Shown: positions 18,652-27,324 of the stretch, piece after piece
Layout of the letters: each line of letters starts with the position of its first letter
Numbering within the stretch: position 1 is the stretch's first letter
Assembly: GCF_002895005.1 (NCBI RefSeq)
Contig: NZ_POWF01000002.1
Span: 62,001 to 126,000, forward strand
Origin: Hanstruepera neustonica
Lineage (GTDB): Bacteria; Bacteroidota; Bacteroidia; Flavobacteriales; Flavobacteriaceae
Direction of reading: 5' to 3'
DNA length: 64,000 nucleotides
Program-made: the position numbers and the translations under genes
Notes under the pieces: generated by a model
The model's database searches: none
Told to the model about the DNA's origin: nothing
The model's input: only the letters and a program-made list of their open reading frames with translations

Positions 18652-19821
18652 CTATTTGGTTGCAGGTTTATAGTCTTTTCCGTCCAAAGTCATTTTTGCA
18701 ATAATTTCACGTAGAATTTCAGAAGTTCCACCGCCTATTGGTCCCAAACGGCTATCACGAAGTAATCGCGCCATAGGATATTCTTCCATGTAACCATAAC
18801 CGCCTAAAAATTGCAGGCATTGGTAAATAACCTCATCGGCCATTTTAGTTGACTGTAATTTTGAAATGGTCGCTTCTTTTACAACATACTCACCCTTATC
18901 CATTCTATATGCTACAGAATAATTGAATTCCTTACACACTTCCATGTAACTGTATGCATCAGAAAAGCTATGACGTAAAGCTTGAAACGAATTGATGGTT
19001 TTTCCAAATGCCTGACGCTCACTCATATATTGTTTTGCGTAATCTAAAGCATATTCTGCTCGTGCATGGGCATTCACGCCCATAATTAATCGTTCAAAAG
19101 CAAAATGCTGCATGATATATGGAAATCCCTTCCCTTCTTCTCCCATGAGATTGGATACAGGAATTTTTACGTTATCAAAAGCTATTTCGGCAGTATCACT
19201 AGCACGCCAACCCAACTTGTCCAATTTTGTTGAAGAAACACCTGGCGTATCACGATCAATGATAAACATGCTGATACCCTTATTTCCTAATTCAGGATTG
19301 GTTTTGGCTGCAACCACCAAGTAGTCACTATAAACGCCATTGGTGATAAATGTTTTGGATCCATTAATTACATAACTATCACCTTGCCTAACAGCCGTTG
19401 TGCGCATACCAGCTACATCACTTCCGCCAAAGGGTTCGGTTACACACAAGCAGCCAATCATATCGCCAGAAATACTGGCTGTTAAATATTTTTGTTTAAT
19501 AGCTTCACTTCCTTCTGCATTGACATGCGTCATCGCCAAGTAGGCATGCGCCCACATATTGGCGGCAAAACCACCTGAATTTATTTTTTGTAATTCTTCA
19601 AGAAAAATAACGGTATAAAACAAATCGAGATTCAAACCGCCATAAGCCTCTGGGTAATTGACCCCAAAAAAGCCCATGTCACCAAACTTCTTCCAGATAA
19701 AACGCTCAACCGCTCCATCTTTTTCCCATTTCTCTATATGTGGTGTGACTTCTTTCTTTAAAAAATCCTGCAGGCTTTCCCTAAACATTTGATGTTCTTC
19801 GGTGAAGTACATACTATTCAT
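18652..19821 (-). CDS. Acyl-CoA dehydrogenase family protein
   Basis: A 389-aa FAD flavoenzyme that oxidises acyl-CoA thioesters at the alpha-beta bond. The flavin-binding motif CVTEPFGGSDVAGMRTTA is at 126-143, and the C-terminal region reads GGYGYMEEYPMARLLRDSR then GGGTSEILREII. The usual catalytic Glu position of medium-chain enzymes (EGT) is Gly here. Glu243 in FAFERLIMG aligns with the catalytic Glu of isovaleryl-CoA dehydrogenase, suggesting a branched-chain or related substrate (inference). It is 18 bases downstream of the HhH gene. A second ATG three codons later is an alternative start. Confidence 0.9.
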   Translation of the reverse strand: MNSMYFTEEHQMFRESLQDFLKKEVTPHIEKWEKDGAVERFIWKKFGDMGFFGVNYPEAYGGLNLDLFYTVIFLEELQKINSGGFAANMWAHAYLAMTHVNAEGSEAIKQKYLTASISGDMIGCLCVTEPFGGSDVAGMRTTAVRQGDSYVINGSKTFITNGVYSDYLVVAAKTNPELGNKGISMFIIDRDTPGVSSTKLDKLGWRASDTAEIAFDNVKIPVSNLMGEEGKGFPYIMQHFAFERLIMGVNAHARAEYALDYAKQYMSERQAFGKTINSFQALRHSFSDAYSYMEVCKEFNYSVAYRMDKGEYVVKEATISKLQSTKMADEVIYQCLQFLGGYGYMEEYPMARLLRDSRLGPIGGGTSEILREIIAKMTLDGKDYKPATK

Positions 19822-19839
19822 AAATCAAATTTTAACGTT

Positions 19840-20721
19840 TTATTCGAGCATCAAATATAACTTAATTATCTCAATTTTATTGAGTGGAAAACCCTTTACT
19901 TTTGTTAAATCATCAAGAGATTTGAAGCCTTCTCGCAAGGTTCGCTCTTCAATAATGCTATGCGCAATTTCGTAGTCTATGTATTTAATGGTGACCAGTT
20001 GGTCACGTGTGGCAGTATTTAAATTTATTCTTTGAATGCTCCTTGGAGTCTTTACTGTGAATCTATTGGTAATGTTTTCAATAACCTCGCGCTTTAGTCC
20101 GTAAACTTCCTGTAATTCCACATCGGATGCAAAACCACCATCGAATTGATTTCGGTATTTTATAATATTTGCTGACAATTTCTCACCTACACCATAAACA
20201 CTTTGTAGTTGGCTAGCTGTTGCTTGATTCAAATCGATTTTCTGGTTGTAAGTCTTTGGGGTGTTATCATACGTTTTGCTGTTATAGGATTTGTTAACTT
20301 TTGGATTTGTCACCCATTCAGGGAACTTGAAATAAGGTGATATAATTTCCAATAACGAATCTGACACTTGGGTGACCTGTTGAAATTCTTCTGCTGAATT
20401 AACCCATTGGTCTTTGGCCCTAAAGGCTAAAAGTCTATCGATTTCTTCTGACGACATCCCGAGAGTATAACCTTTGTAATCTGTAATGTAATTGGGATTA
20501 AACGGATAAATTTTAGGTTTCGAGTTTTCTGTCTTCACTTGTTTTAATGAATCAATTTCATTCTGAAAGGCGATTAATTCTGACCCACTTTTAAATGGTT
20601 CATCATTTGAAAAATCACTAAAATAATACAAGCACTGAAAAGTAATAATCAAAACCAACAATAAAAAAATCCCATTTCGCTGCTTTTTTGAAAACGTGAA
20701 ATGGGATTTGATATGTTGCAT
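19840..20721 (-). CDS. Helix-hairpin-helix (ComEA-like) protein
   Basis: A 293-aa protein with one N-terminal membrane anchor (GIFLLLVLIITFQCLYYF, about residues 17-34). Three helix-hairpin-helix type modules follow, near 75-135, 170-230 (DLNQATASQLQSVYGVGEKL) and 238-293 (NLNTATRDQLVTIKYI). Such modules bind DNA without sequence preference; in ComEA they draw DNA through the envelope during natural transformation. A periplasm-facing DNA-binding role is possible, but competence genes are not adjacent. It overlaps no neighbour and lies 14 bases after the symporter gene. Confidence 0.8.
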   Translation of the reverse strand: MQHIKSHFTFSKKQRNGIFLLLVLIITFQCLYYFSDFSNDEPFKSGSELIAFQNEIDSLKQVKTENSKPKIYPFNPNYITDYKGYTLGMSSEEIDRLLAFRAKDQWVNSAEEFQQVTQVSDSLLEIISPYFKFPEWVTNPKVNKSYNSKTYDNTPKTYNQKIDLNQATASQLQSVYGVGEKLSANIIKYRNQFDGGFASDVELQEVYGLKREVIENITNRFTVKTPRSIQRINLNTATRDQLVTIKYIDYEIAHSIIEERTLREGFKSLDDLTKVKGFPLNKIEIIKLYLMLE

Positions 20722-20735
20722 ATTTACAGTTTTAA

Positions 20736-22406
20736 TTACATGTGCTTTGTAATGTCTTCATGGCCATCCTCTAATGCCTCCTTTTTGATAGATATCGCAT
20801 TTAGATAACGTGCCATTTCTTCGCGTACTTTAGGGAACAAGAGTAATAAACCAATCATATTTGGAAATACCAAAGCCAAGATCATGGCGTCCGAGAATTT
20901 AATAACAGCATCTAAAGTTGCTGCTGCTCCAATAACCACAAATAACAAGAACAATACTTTGTATGTTAAATCAGCCGCTTTACCTCTTCCAAATAAGTAT
21001 TTCCAAGACTGCAATCCATAGTAAGACCAAGAAATCATAGTTGAAAAGGCAAATAATACAATTGCAATCGTCAACACATAAGAGAAGCCTGGTATAACCG
21101 AGTCAAAAGCTTCAGATGTTAAATCAACACCACCTATTTGTTCTCCAGTGGCATTAATCATTACGTTACTGCCTTCTACTGCGCCATAAGTAAATACGCT
21201 CTGCATATTGGCACCATCAATATTGAAGAATATAATAACCAATGCTGTCATTGTACAGATAACTACTGTATCAATAAAAGGCTCTAATAGCGCTACAACA
21301 CCTTCTGATGCTGGGTATTTGGTTCTTACGGCTGAATGCGCAATGGCAGCCGATCCAGCACCTGCTTCGTTAGAGAAAGCCGCACGTTGGAAACCAACAA
21401 TTAAGACTCCCATAAAACCACCTAATCCTGCCATTGGCGTGAAGGCACCTTCAATAATTAAACTAAATGCATCATCTATATATTGGTAATTGGCAAAAAT
21501 TATTATTAAAGCTGCCAATATGTAAATACCAGCCATAAAAGGCACCACTTTTTCAGTGATTTTTGCAATTCGCTTAATACCTCCTATGATTACAATACCA
21601 ACCAAAATAGCCAACACGACACCAATGATGGTACCAGTAGCGCCACCTTCTAATCCCATTAGGGATGATAATTGAACAGTCGCTTGATTTGATTGAAATG
21701 CGTTTCCACCTCCAAATGAAGCTCCAACACATAATATAGCAAAAAGCACAGCTAAAACTTTACCAATTCCGGCTTTTCCTGTTGCTTTCAATCCTTTGGA
21801 TAAATAATACATAGGACCACCATAAATGGTTCCATCTTCACCGACATCGCGATACTTGACACCAAGTGTGCACTCCACAAACTTTGTTGACATCCCCAAT
21901 AATCCACAAACAATCATCCAAAAAGTTGCTCCTGGTCCTCCTGTAGCAATTGCAACGGCAACACCCGCAATATTACCCAAGCCAACTGTTCCAGACACAG
22001 CTGTTGCCAAAGCCTGAAAATGAGAAACTTCACCATGAGCACTTTCATCACGAATAGTATCTTTAATATCTTCTTCAGCAAGCGCTTCATCATTATCATA
22101 TAATTTATCAACTCCGTGCTTCTCTATGTCTACATATCGTCCACGAACCGTATTAATTGCCGTTGGAAATTTTGTAATACTTGGAACTTTAAAGTACAAT
22201 GTAAAGAATGTCGCTCCAGCAACCAACAGAATTACAACTACTGGCACATTAAGACCTGCTATGGGCACTGAAGTCAATATAAACCCTTCCCACCAAGATG
22301 CGACAGGCATAAAGGCATCGTTTACTTTTTCATCAATTCCCTTTTCTTGAGCGAAGGTTATAAAAGGGACAATTAAGGTCAATAGAAACAGAAGATATTT
22401 CTTCAT
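20736..22406 (-). CDS. Sodium:alanine symporter family protein (AGCS)
   Basis: A 556-aa polytopic inner-membrane protein of the alanine or glycine:cation symporter family. Family motifs include GTVGLGNIAGVAVAIATGGP, GGGNAFQSNQ and FSNEAGAGSAAIAHSA. It begins with a signal-like segment (MKKYLLFLLTLIVPFITFAQ) and an extra loop near 105-130 rich in Asp/Glu, longer than in E. coli DagA-type members. It probably takes up alanine or glycine with Na+, consistent with a marine lifestyle. It starts a minus-strand run with the HhH, dehydrogenase and secreted protein genes. Confidence 0.93.
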   Translation of the reverse strand: MKKYLLFLLTLIVPFITFAQEKGIDEKVNDAFMPVASWWEGFILTSVPIAGLNVPVVVILLVAGATFFTLYFKVPSITKFPTAINTVRGRYVDIEKHGVDKLYDNDEALAEEDIKDTIRDESAHGEVSHFQALATAVSGTVGLGNIAGVAVAIATGGPGATFWMIVCGLLGMSTKFVECTLGVKYRDVGEDGTIYGGPMYYLSKGLKATGKAGIGKVLAVLFAILCVGASFGGGNAFQSNQATVQLSSLMGLEGGATGTIIGVVLAILVGIVIIGGIKRIAKITEKVVPFMAGIYILAALIIIFANYQYIDDAFSLIIEGAFTPMAGLGGFMGVLIVGFQRAAFSNEAGAGSAAIAHSAVRTKYPASEGVVALLEPFIDTVVICTMTALVIIFFNIDGANMQSVFTYGAVEGSNVMINATGEQIGGVDLTSEAFDSVIPGFSYVLTIAIVLFAFSTMISWSYYGLQSWKYLFGRGKAADLTYKVLFLLFVVIGAAATLDAVIKFSDAMILALVFPNMIGLLLLFPKVREEMARYLNAISIKKEALEDGHEDITKHM

Positions 22407-22492
22407 AATTTGAAAAGTTAGTTTAGTTTTTGTTTTAAAGCTAGCAAGATGCTAAAAAAAATTGAGTTTTTAAAACAAGAGTTGTTAAATCA

Positions 22493-23524
22493 CTACAAAT
22501 GCGATGTGATATTGTATTCGGAATTTAATCTCTGTATTTGTTCTGGTCTGCCTAGAACAATAATTTTTGAATTGGGCAGGAGTTTCTGATCTGCTTCAGG
22601 ATTCACAATATACTCGCCATCACCATTTTTATAACCAATAACGTTGCAACCCGTTTTTCTCCGTAAATCCAAATCACGAATAGTTTTAATTTCAGAAGCA
22701 TCATACAATTTATTTACAGGAATTTCTTCAATATTGATATTAGATTTACCCACGATGGATAAATTATCAATAAACTCAATTAAATCAGGAACCACAACCA
22801 AGGATGCCATGTGGTCGCCTCCTATTTTATCTGGAAGAATGACGTTATTGGCTCCCGCCAATTTCAGTTTTTTATATGAGGTTTCCTGTGATGCGCGACT
22901 GATAATGGTCAATTTATCATTTATTTGCCTAGCGGATAAGACGACAAATAAATTATCAGCATCGTTTGGTAAAGCTGAAATCAACGTACTGGCGCGTTCG
23001 ATGCCTGCCTGAAATAAGACTTCATCTTCATTGGCATTACCATGTATAAATGGAACCAATTCATTTTGGTATTTATCAATTATCTCCTTCTCTCTTTCAA
23101 TAACAACAAAAGGTTTCTTGTAGGCTATTAGTTTGGTAACAGCCTGCTTGCCATTTCGCCCGTAGCCACATACGATGATATGGTTAGACAAACTATCAAT
23201 CTTTTTTTGCATCTTTTTTTGTTTTAGTTCATCAATATTATTTTGACTCAATATGTATTCCGTTATAACCTTTAATGCATAACCCACAATAACAACGCTG
23301 GCTAAAATTAGAAAAATAGTAAAAATTTTAGAAGCATCATCCAATGGCCTAACCTCTCCGAACCCAACTGTTGTAATGGTAATTACGGTCATATAAAGCG
23401 CATTGATCCACGAGTAACCCGAAAGCACCTTAAACCCTAAAACACCAATGAACAACAAAGCTACCAACAGAATGATAGCTGTGTATATTTTAGATCGGAA
23501 TAAACGTAATATTTTATTACTCAT
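22493..23524 (-). CDS. Potassium channel with RCK/TrkA regulatory domain
   Basis: A 343-aa protein with two membrane helices (about 13-34 and 66-90) around a pore loop with selectivity filter TTVGFGE (51-57). A cytosolic RCK domain follows, with the nucleotide-binding motif GYGRNG (120-125), and a TrkA-C domain fills roughly residues 250-343. This is the MthK-like two-TM K+ channel architecture, gated by cytosolic ligands. The filter has F in place of the Y in canonical TVGYG, seen in some bacterial channels. It is 3 bases downstream of the PspC gene, so the two are likely co-transcribed. Confidence 0.93.
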   Translation of the reverse strand: MSNKILRLFRSKIYTAIILLVALLFIGVLGFKVLSGYSWINALYMTVITITTVGFGEVRPLDDASKIFTIFLILASVVIVGYALKVITEYILSQNNIDELKQKKMQKKIDSLSNHIIVCGYGRNGKQAVTKLIAYKKPFVVIEREKEIIDKYQNELVPFIHGNANEDEVLFQAGIERASTLISALPNDADNLFVVLSARQINDKLTIISRASQETSYKKLKLAGANNVILPDKIGGDHMASLVVVPDLIEFIDNLSIVGKSNINIEEIPVNKLYDASEIKTIRDLDLRRKTGCNVIGYKNGDGEYIVNPEADQKLLPNSKIIVLGRPEQIQRLNSEYNITSHL

Positions 23525-23527
23525 GTT

Positions 23528-23755
23528 TTATAAATCAAAAACTGATGATCGTTTGGTGTACAATAAATCTTTAATTCGCATCCAAAATGCAATAAATAAA
23601 TACAAGGCAAAACCAAAGCCCAAGGTCACAAAAGTTAGATACATGAACGAGGTTCTAACCACCTTGGCACGGATTCCCAATCGGTCAGCTATGCGCTGAC
23701 ACACATAGTATCCATGCTTTTGAAAATAGAGTAAAGACCTGTAGAAAATGTTCAT
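23528..23755 (-). CDS. PspC domain protein
   Basis: A 75-aa small membrane protein with the PspC fold: a short amphipathic start, CQRIADRLGIRAKVVRTSFM, then one membrane helix (YLTFVTLGFGFALYLFIAFW). The reading frame is open five codons further up from a TTG, but the ATG at 23753-23755 (MNIFYRSLLYFQKHG) gives the family-typical start. PspC proteins take part in envelope-stress or membrane-protection functions in other bacteria. The gene lies between DUF2851 and a K+ channel gene, all on the minus strand with tight spacing. Confidence 0.85.
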   Translation of the reverse strand: MNIFYRSLLYFQKHGYYVCQRIADRLGIRAKVVRTSFMYLTFVTLGFGFALYLFIAFWMRIKDLLYTKRSSVFDL

Positions 23756-23771
23756 GCCGCAATGTAACAAT

Positions 23772-25043
23772 TTATTCGTTTAGTAAGGCGTTTCCAACTG
23801 CACATTGTAAACACTTTTTCTTATCACAATAGGCTGTTTTCAGTTGAATGAGCGCTTGTGAATATCCAGACGAATTGGGTATGAACCTTAAACCCTGAAA
23901 TTTAGAAACGATACTGTTTTTCTCGGCAGGTATTTCATTGATGAGCTCAAAAATGGATTCCGTTATATCCTGTCCCTGACTTTTGGCATAGGCAAACTGA
24001 ATAGGAACAATTGTGTTAATAATCAATAGGTTTATAAAAGATTTAGTCAGTCCCTTTTTTGATTTTCTTGATGGTGTCCCGAAGTTATAATGTGCTTCCC
24101 AATAGTTGGATGTAGACACTTCAAATAGCTTATAGATACTTCCTAAATCATCACAATTTATGATACTAGAAAACAAATTTTGACGTGTATGGTACAAACT
24201 AGCTAACTGCGACAGACGAATGGTTGGAAAATTGGTGGGACGCAATCTAAAAAACTGCACTGGCAACACCTTTGTATTATCTAATGAAAACTTATGCTTT
24301 ATAAAAGTATATCTCTTGATTAAATCATCATAATGGCTATCCTGATATGACTTATCTAACAATCCAGCTTGTCCAAAAAACAAGGCTTCCAAATCTGCCT
24401 GATTGGATTGCAACTTTCTGATAATTGAAAAATCCATGGAGTTGGCCATACTCAAAAAAGCCTCGCCATTTATATTGAGCCCGAAGTTTTTGGCTAGCAT
24501 GGCACACAACACCGCTTCCCAATTGTTCTTTGATTTTTGCAACAGTTTTTCAATAACTTGAGACTTTTGTTCCAAACGCTCAAAATAGAGTCGCTCCAAC
24601 CAATTAGAAAGGACGAAATCATCTACGTTTGCAAAATCTTTTTCACAATAAATCCATTGGTTTTGCTTTTGGAAAAGCTGATTATAATTGTTTAGAAACT
24701 TGCTATCTACAATTGGTTTTAACTCTAACGTTGGAATAGCCGTATTGTCTTTTCGGAACACATCGGTATCATGTTCCCAAACCACATGTAAGATGACGTT
24801 GTCGTAATTGGCATCGGTTTCATGATGGTGGACATACCAGTCACTGGATTTGATGTGAATTTCCACATTACCTGCCCATAATTGCCCATCAATATTTATT
24901 TGAGCATTGAAAAAATCAGGGCCTGCACCCAAATTGTGCTGACCCAATGACTTGATAACCACCGATTGGTTTTGGGTTGTCTTTAAGTTGGTAGATTGGA
25001 ATTTGTTGAACTTCCAGATATGGTGCAGCAGGGTTTCTTGCAT
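23772..25043 (-). CDS. DUF2851 family protein
   Basis: A 423-aa cytosolic protein of unknown function, found widely in Bacteroidota. The N-terminal part has a dense set of polar, possibly metal-binding residues: GPDF (D43), VEIHIKSSDW (E61, H63, K65, D68), HHH (72-74), D77 and H86. The rest is mostly helical. The extreme C-terminus has Cys406-x4-Cys411-x2-Cys414, a compact cluster that could bind metal. The D...E/K arrangement is loosely reminiscent of PD-(D/E)XK nucleases, but the canonical (D/E)XK triplet is not exact, so this is only a hypothesis. It is first in a minus-strand unit with the PspC and K+ channel genes. Confidence 0.85.
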   Translation of the reverse strand: MQETLLHHIWKFNKFQSTNLKTTQNQSVVIKSLGQHNLGAGPDFFNAQINIDGQLWAGNVEIHIKSSDWYVHHHETDANYDNVILHVVWEHDTDVFRKDNTAIPTLELKPIVDSKFLNNYNQLFQKQNQWIYCEKDFANVDDFVLSNWLERLYFERLEQKSQVIEKLLQKSKNNWEAVLCAMLAKNFGLNINGEAFLSMANSMDFSIIRKLQSNQADLEALFFGQAGLLDKSYQDSHYDDLIKRYTFIKHKFSLDNTKVLPVQFFRLRPTNFPTIRLSQLASLYHTRQNLFSSIINCDDLGSIYKLFEVSTSNYWEAHYNFGTPSRKSKKGLTKSFINLLIINTIVPIQFAYAKSQGQDITESIFELINEIPAEKNSIVSKFQGLRFIPNSSGYSQALIQLKTAYCDKKKCLQCAVGNALLNE

Positions 25044-25133
25044 TAAAACAAGTTACTAAAAATTAATTTTGATTTTAAGAGCCTTTTATAAAATTTACTA
25101 TTTTGTAGGTTCACAATTAAGCCATGCCTTGTT

Positions 25134-25664
25134 ATGTATGTCCTTTTCATTCTTTTAATTATGATTACTCAAAATACCACAACACTCTATGATTTTAATA
25201 CAAAAAGCCAAGCCAATGATTGGCTAGTTGTTGATGATGTTGTTATGGGTGGGCAATCCGATGGTAATTTTTACATAGACGAAAACGGCCATGGGGTTTT
25301 TGAAGGCACTATATCATTAGAAAATAATGGTGGTTTTTCCTCTATAAAGCATGAATGTCAAACCATTGAAGTTAAGGGTTATTCGAAAATTAGGTTGCAC
25401 GTAAAAGGAGACGGCAATACTTACCAAGTGCGCATAAAAAACAAACGAGACAACTATTATTCCTATACGGCTTATTTTCAGTCTGATACTAATTGGGGAA
25501 CTATTGAAATACCTTTTGAAGCCTTATTGCCAGTTTTTCGAGGCAGAGATTTAGATTTGCCTAATTTTCAAGGTGAAACCATTGAAGAGGTTGGCATACT
25601 AATCGGTAATAAAAAAGCACAATCGTTTAAATTGTTAATTGATAAAATTGAATTGGTTAAATAA
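25134..25664 (+). CDS. CIA30 (NDUFAF1-like) family protein
   Basis: A 176-aa protein with a hydrophobic start (MYVLFILLIMITQ) that may be a signal or anchor. The CIA30 beta-sandwich then spans the rest: DWLVVDDVVMGGQSDG, a GFSSIK turn, and YQVRIKNKRDNYYSYTAYF. CIA30 is named after a mitochondrial complex I assembly factor; bacterial members are of unknown role and the fold resembles galactose-binding modules. It stands alone on the plus strand, divergent from the DUF2851 gene across a 90-base spacer. Confidence 0.85.
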   Translation: MYVLFILLIMITQNTTTLYDFNTKSQANDWLVVDDVVMGGQSDGNFYIDENGHGVFEGTISLENNGGFSSIKHECQTIEVKGYSKIRLHVKGDGNTYQVRIKNKRDNYYSYTAYFQSDTNWGTIEIPFEALLPVFRGRDLDLPNFQGETIEEVGILIGNKKAQSFKLLIDKIELVK

Positions 25665-25699
25665 TTTTTCAAACTCTATTTTGTAAGATAAAAAGAGAA

Positions 25700-25730
25700 C
25701 TCCGTTTCTGTCTGTTGATAGGCAGGTAAC
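25700..25730. repeat. Small hairpin repeat in the 25665-25779 gap
   Basis: CTGTCT (25708-25713) can pair with AGGCAG (25720-25725), one pair being G-U, around GTTGAT. It resembles the short CTGTCTG/CAGGCAG hairpins that I recall as dispersed repeats in Flavobacteriaceae genomes. The rest of this 115-base gap shows no other structure. Confidence 0.35.
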
Positions 25731-25779
25731 TGCTGATATAAAATATCTTAACGCTTTATAGCATACTAATTATAAAATC

Positions 25780-26196
25780 ATGTTAGAAATTTATTCAAAA
25801 ATTCTTGAAAATGCTTACAACACTTCCTTTTTAATTCCAAAAGGAACAATGAGTTTTTCCAACAAAGAAAACTTCATTAAGTACAAAAACGCATTACTTT
25901 TTTTGGTAGAGAATGGATTACTAGAAGAAATGCCTCAAAAAAGACACCGAATAACAAACAAAGGTAGAGAGGTATATGAGAATGAAGGTATATTTACCTA
26001 TTTATTAAATCAACAAACAAGTAAGGCTAGAGATGAGCATAAACAAGAAGTTGATTATAATCTCTCAATAAGTCGATTAGAGCTTACAAAAAAAATATTG
26101 GATGATTACAAATGGACAAAATGGCTGTCACGATTTGCTTTTTTGATATCTGTTGGATTGGCCGTTTTAAAACTTATTGAATATTTAAATAAATAG
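25780..26196 (+). CDS. Hypothetical protein, winged-helix-like with C-terminal membrane helix
   Basis: A 138-aa protein I do not recognise. Residues about 1-75 look like a winged-helix module (FIKYKNALLFLVENGLLEEM, then RITNKGREVYENEG, a typical wing-plus-helix pattern). A polar linker follows, and a C-terminal hydrophobic helix (FAFLISVGLAVLKLIEYL, about 119-136) would anchor it to the membrane. A membrane-tethered DNA-binding or signalling protein is possible. It is isolated, with a small repeat upstream and a convergent cysteine-metabolism gene 23 bases downstream, so it may be an accessory gene. Confidence 0.65.
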   Translation: MLEIYSKILENAYNTSFLIPKGTMSFSNKENFIKYKNALLFLVENGLLEEMPQKRHRITNKGREVYENEGIFTYLLNQQTSKARDEHKQEVDYNLSISRLELTKKILDDYKWTKWLSRFAFLISVGLAVLKLIEYLNK

Positions 26197-26219
26197 AAAC
26201 GAAAGAAAGTTCTGATTAA

Positions 26220-27200
26220 CTAATCAATATACCCCATTTTACGCATCCAGTCGTTATTAAACATTTTGCCTACATAACGACTGCCATGGTCGTGAAACAA
26301 GACCACAACCACATCATCCTTACCAAAATGTTCTTTTAACTGCAACACCCCTTTTATGGCTGCACCAGCCGAGTTGCCTAAGAACATCCCTTCTTCTTTA
26401 GCCAATAACTGGGTGTAAACCGCCGCATCTTTATCGGTTACTTTAGTAAAGCCATCAATAATGGAGAAATCCACATTTTCAGGTAGAATATCTTCACCAA
26501 TACCTTCGGTTACATAAGGATAGATTTCCTTTTCATCAAAAATACCAGTTTCGTGATATTTTTTAAACACACTACCATAGGTATCTACACCCCAAACCTT
26601 AATATTAGGGTTTTGTTCTTTTAAATATTTACCCACACCTGAAATGGTTCCACCAGTACCAACACCAACAACAAAATGCGTGACTTTGCCATCGGTCTGT
26701 TCCCAAATCTCAGGACCTGTACTTTCATAATGTGCCTTGGCATTACTTGGGTTGTCATATTGGTTAACGTACCATGAATTTGGTGTTTCTTCACCCAAAC
26801 GTTTGGATACGGAATAGTAACTGCGAGGATCTGTTGGTTCTACATCCGTTGGACACACCACTACTTCGGCACCAACCGCACGAAGGATATCCATTTTTTC
26901 TTTTGACTGTTTGTCCGAAATTACAAAAATACATTTGTAGCCTTTTACAATGGCTGCCAATGCTAGACCCATTCCCGTATTCCCTGAAGTTCCTTCAATT
27001 ATGGTTCCACCAGGTTTTAAGCGACCATCGGCTTCGGCATCTTCAATCATTTTTAAAGCCATACGGTCTTTAACCGAGTTGCCTGGATTAAAGGTTTCGT
27101 ATTTGGACAATACCAAACATGGTAATTCGGCAGTTAGCTTGTTTATTTTAACTAAAGGTGTGTTACCAATAGTTTCCAATATATTTTTAGCGTATTTCAT
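26220..27200 (-). CDS. PLP-dependent cystathionine beta-synthase-like enzyme
   Basis: A 326-aa fold-type II PLP enzyme. The Schiff-base Lys is K44 in NPGNSVKDR, the substrate loop is TSGNTG (71-76) and the phosphate-binding GTGGT is at 181-185. The segment DKQSKEKMDILRAVGAEVVV and the end (LFHDHGSRYVGKMFNNDWM) resemble cystathionine beta-synthase more than CysK. It has neither the heme-binding N-terminus nor the C-terminal CBS-domain pair of the animal enzyme. Predicted to join serine and homocysteine, or to make cysteine from O-acetylserine; the choice cannot be settled from sequence alone. An exact TAnnTTTG lies just upstream. Confidence 0.88.
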   Translation of the reverse strand: MKYAKNILETIGNTPLVKINKLTAELPCLVLSKYETFNPGNSVKDRMALKMIEDAEADGRLKPGGTIIEGTSGNTGMGLALAAIVKGYKCIFVISDKQSKEKMDILRAVGAEVVVCPTDVEPTDPRSYYSVSKRLGEETPNSWYVNQYDNPSNAKAHYESTGPEIWEQTDGKVTHFVVGVGTGGTISGVGKYLKEQNPNIKVWGVDTYGSVFKKYHETGIFDEKEIYPYVTEGIGEDILPENVDFSIIDGFTKVTDKDAAVYTQLLAKEEGMFLGNSAGAAIKGVLQLKEHFGKDDVVVVLFHDHGSRYVGKMFNNDWMRKMGYID

Positions 27201-27218
27201 GGTCGTTTATTTGCGATG

Positions 27219-27226
27219 CAAATTTA
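27219..27226 (-). promoter_or_regulatory. -7 element for the cystathionine beta-synthase-like gene
   Basis: TAAATTTG on the minus strand matches TAnnTTTG, 18 bases upstream of the ATG at 27200. No clear TTTG -33 element is seen at the expected distance. Confidence 0.5.
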
Positions 27227-27272
27227 CAGTAAAAGTTAGAAAAGTAAAGAAATGATGTAGTTATTTAAAGCA

Positions 27273-27324
27273 AGTCTCAATTTTTGAGATTGCCACGTCG
27301 CTCGCTCCTCGCAATGACAAGACT
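27273..27324. repeat. Structured dispersed-repeat element
   Basis: The outer arms AGTCT (27273-27277) and AGACT (27320-27324) pair. Inside, TCTCAA/TTGAGA (27275-27280 and 27284-27289) form one hairpin and ATTGC/GCAAT another, with a CG-rich core around 27293-27310. The core (GCCACGTCGCTCGCTCCTCG) is unlike the surrounding AT-rich DNA and resembles a repeat I recall from many Flavobacteriaceae. Its edge overlaps the TAG stop codon of the permease gene by two bases. Confidence 0.65.

Noticed and set aside
22407-22492. Inverted repeat GTTTTAAA/TTTAAAAC after the K+ channel gene as a terminator
   Set aside because: The arms are far apart and the inner TAGCA/TGCTA stem is short with no following U-tract in the right direction.
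23756-23770. TTG start five codons upstream for the PspC protein
   Set aside because: The ATG at 23755 matches the family start and leaves a normal gap after the DUF2851 stop.
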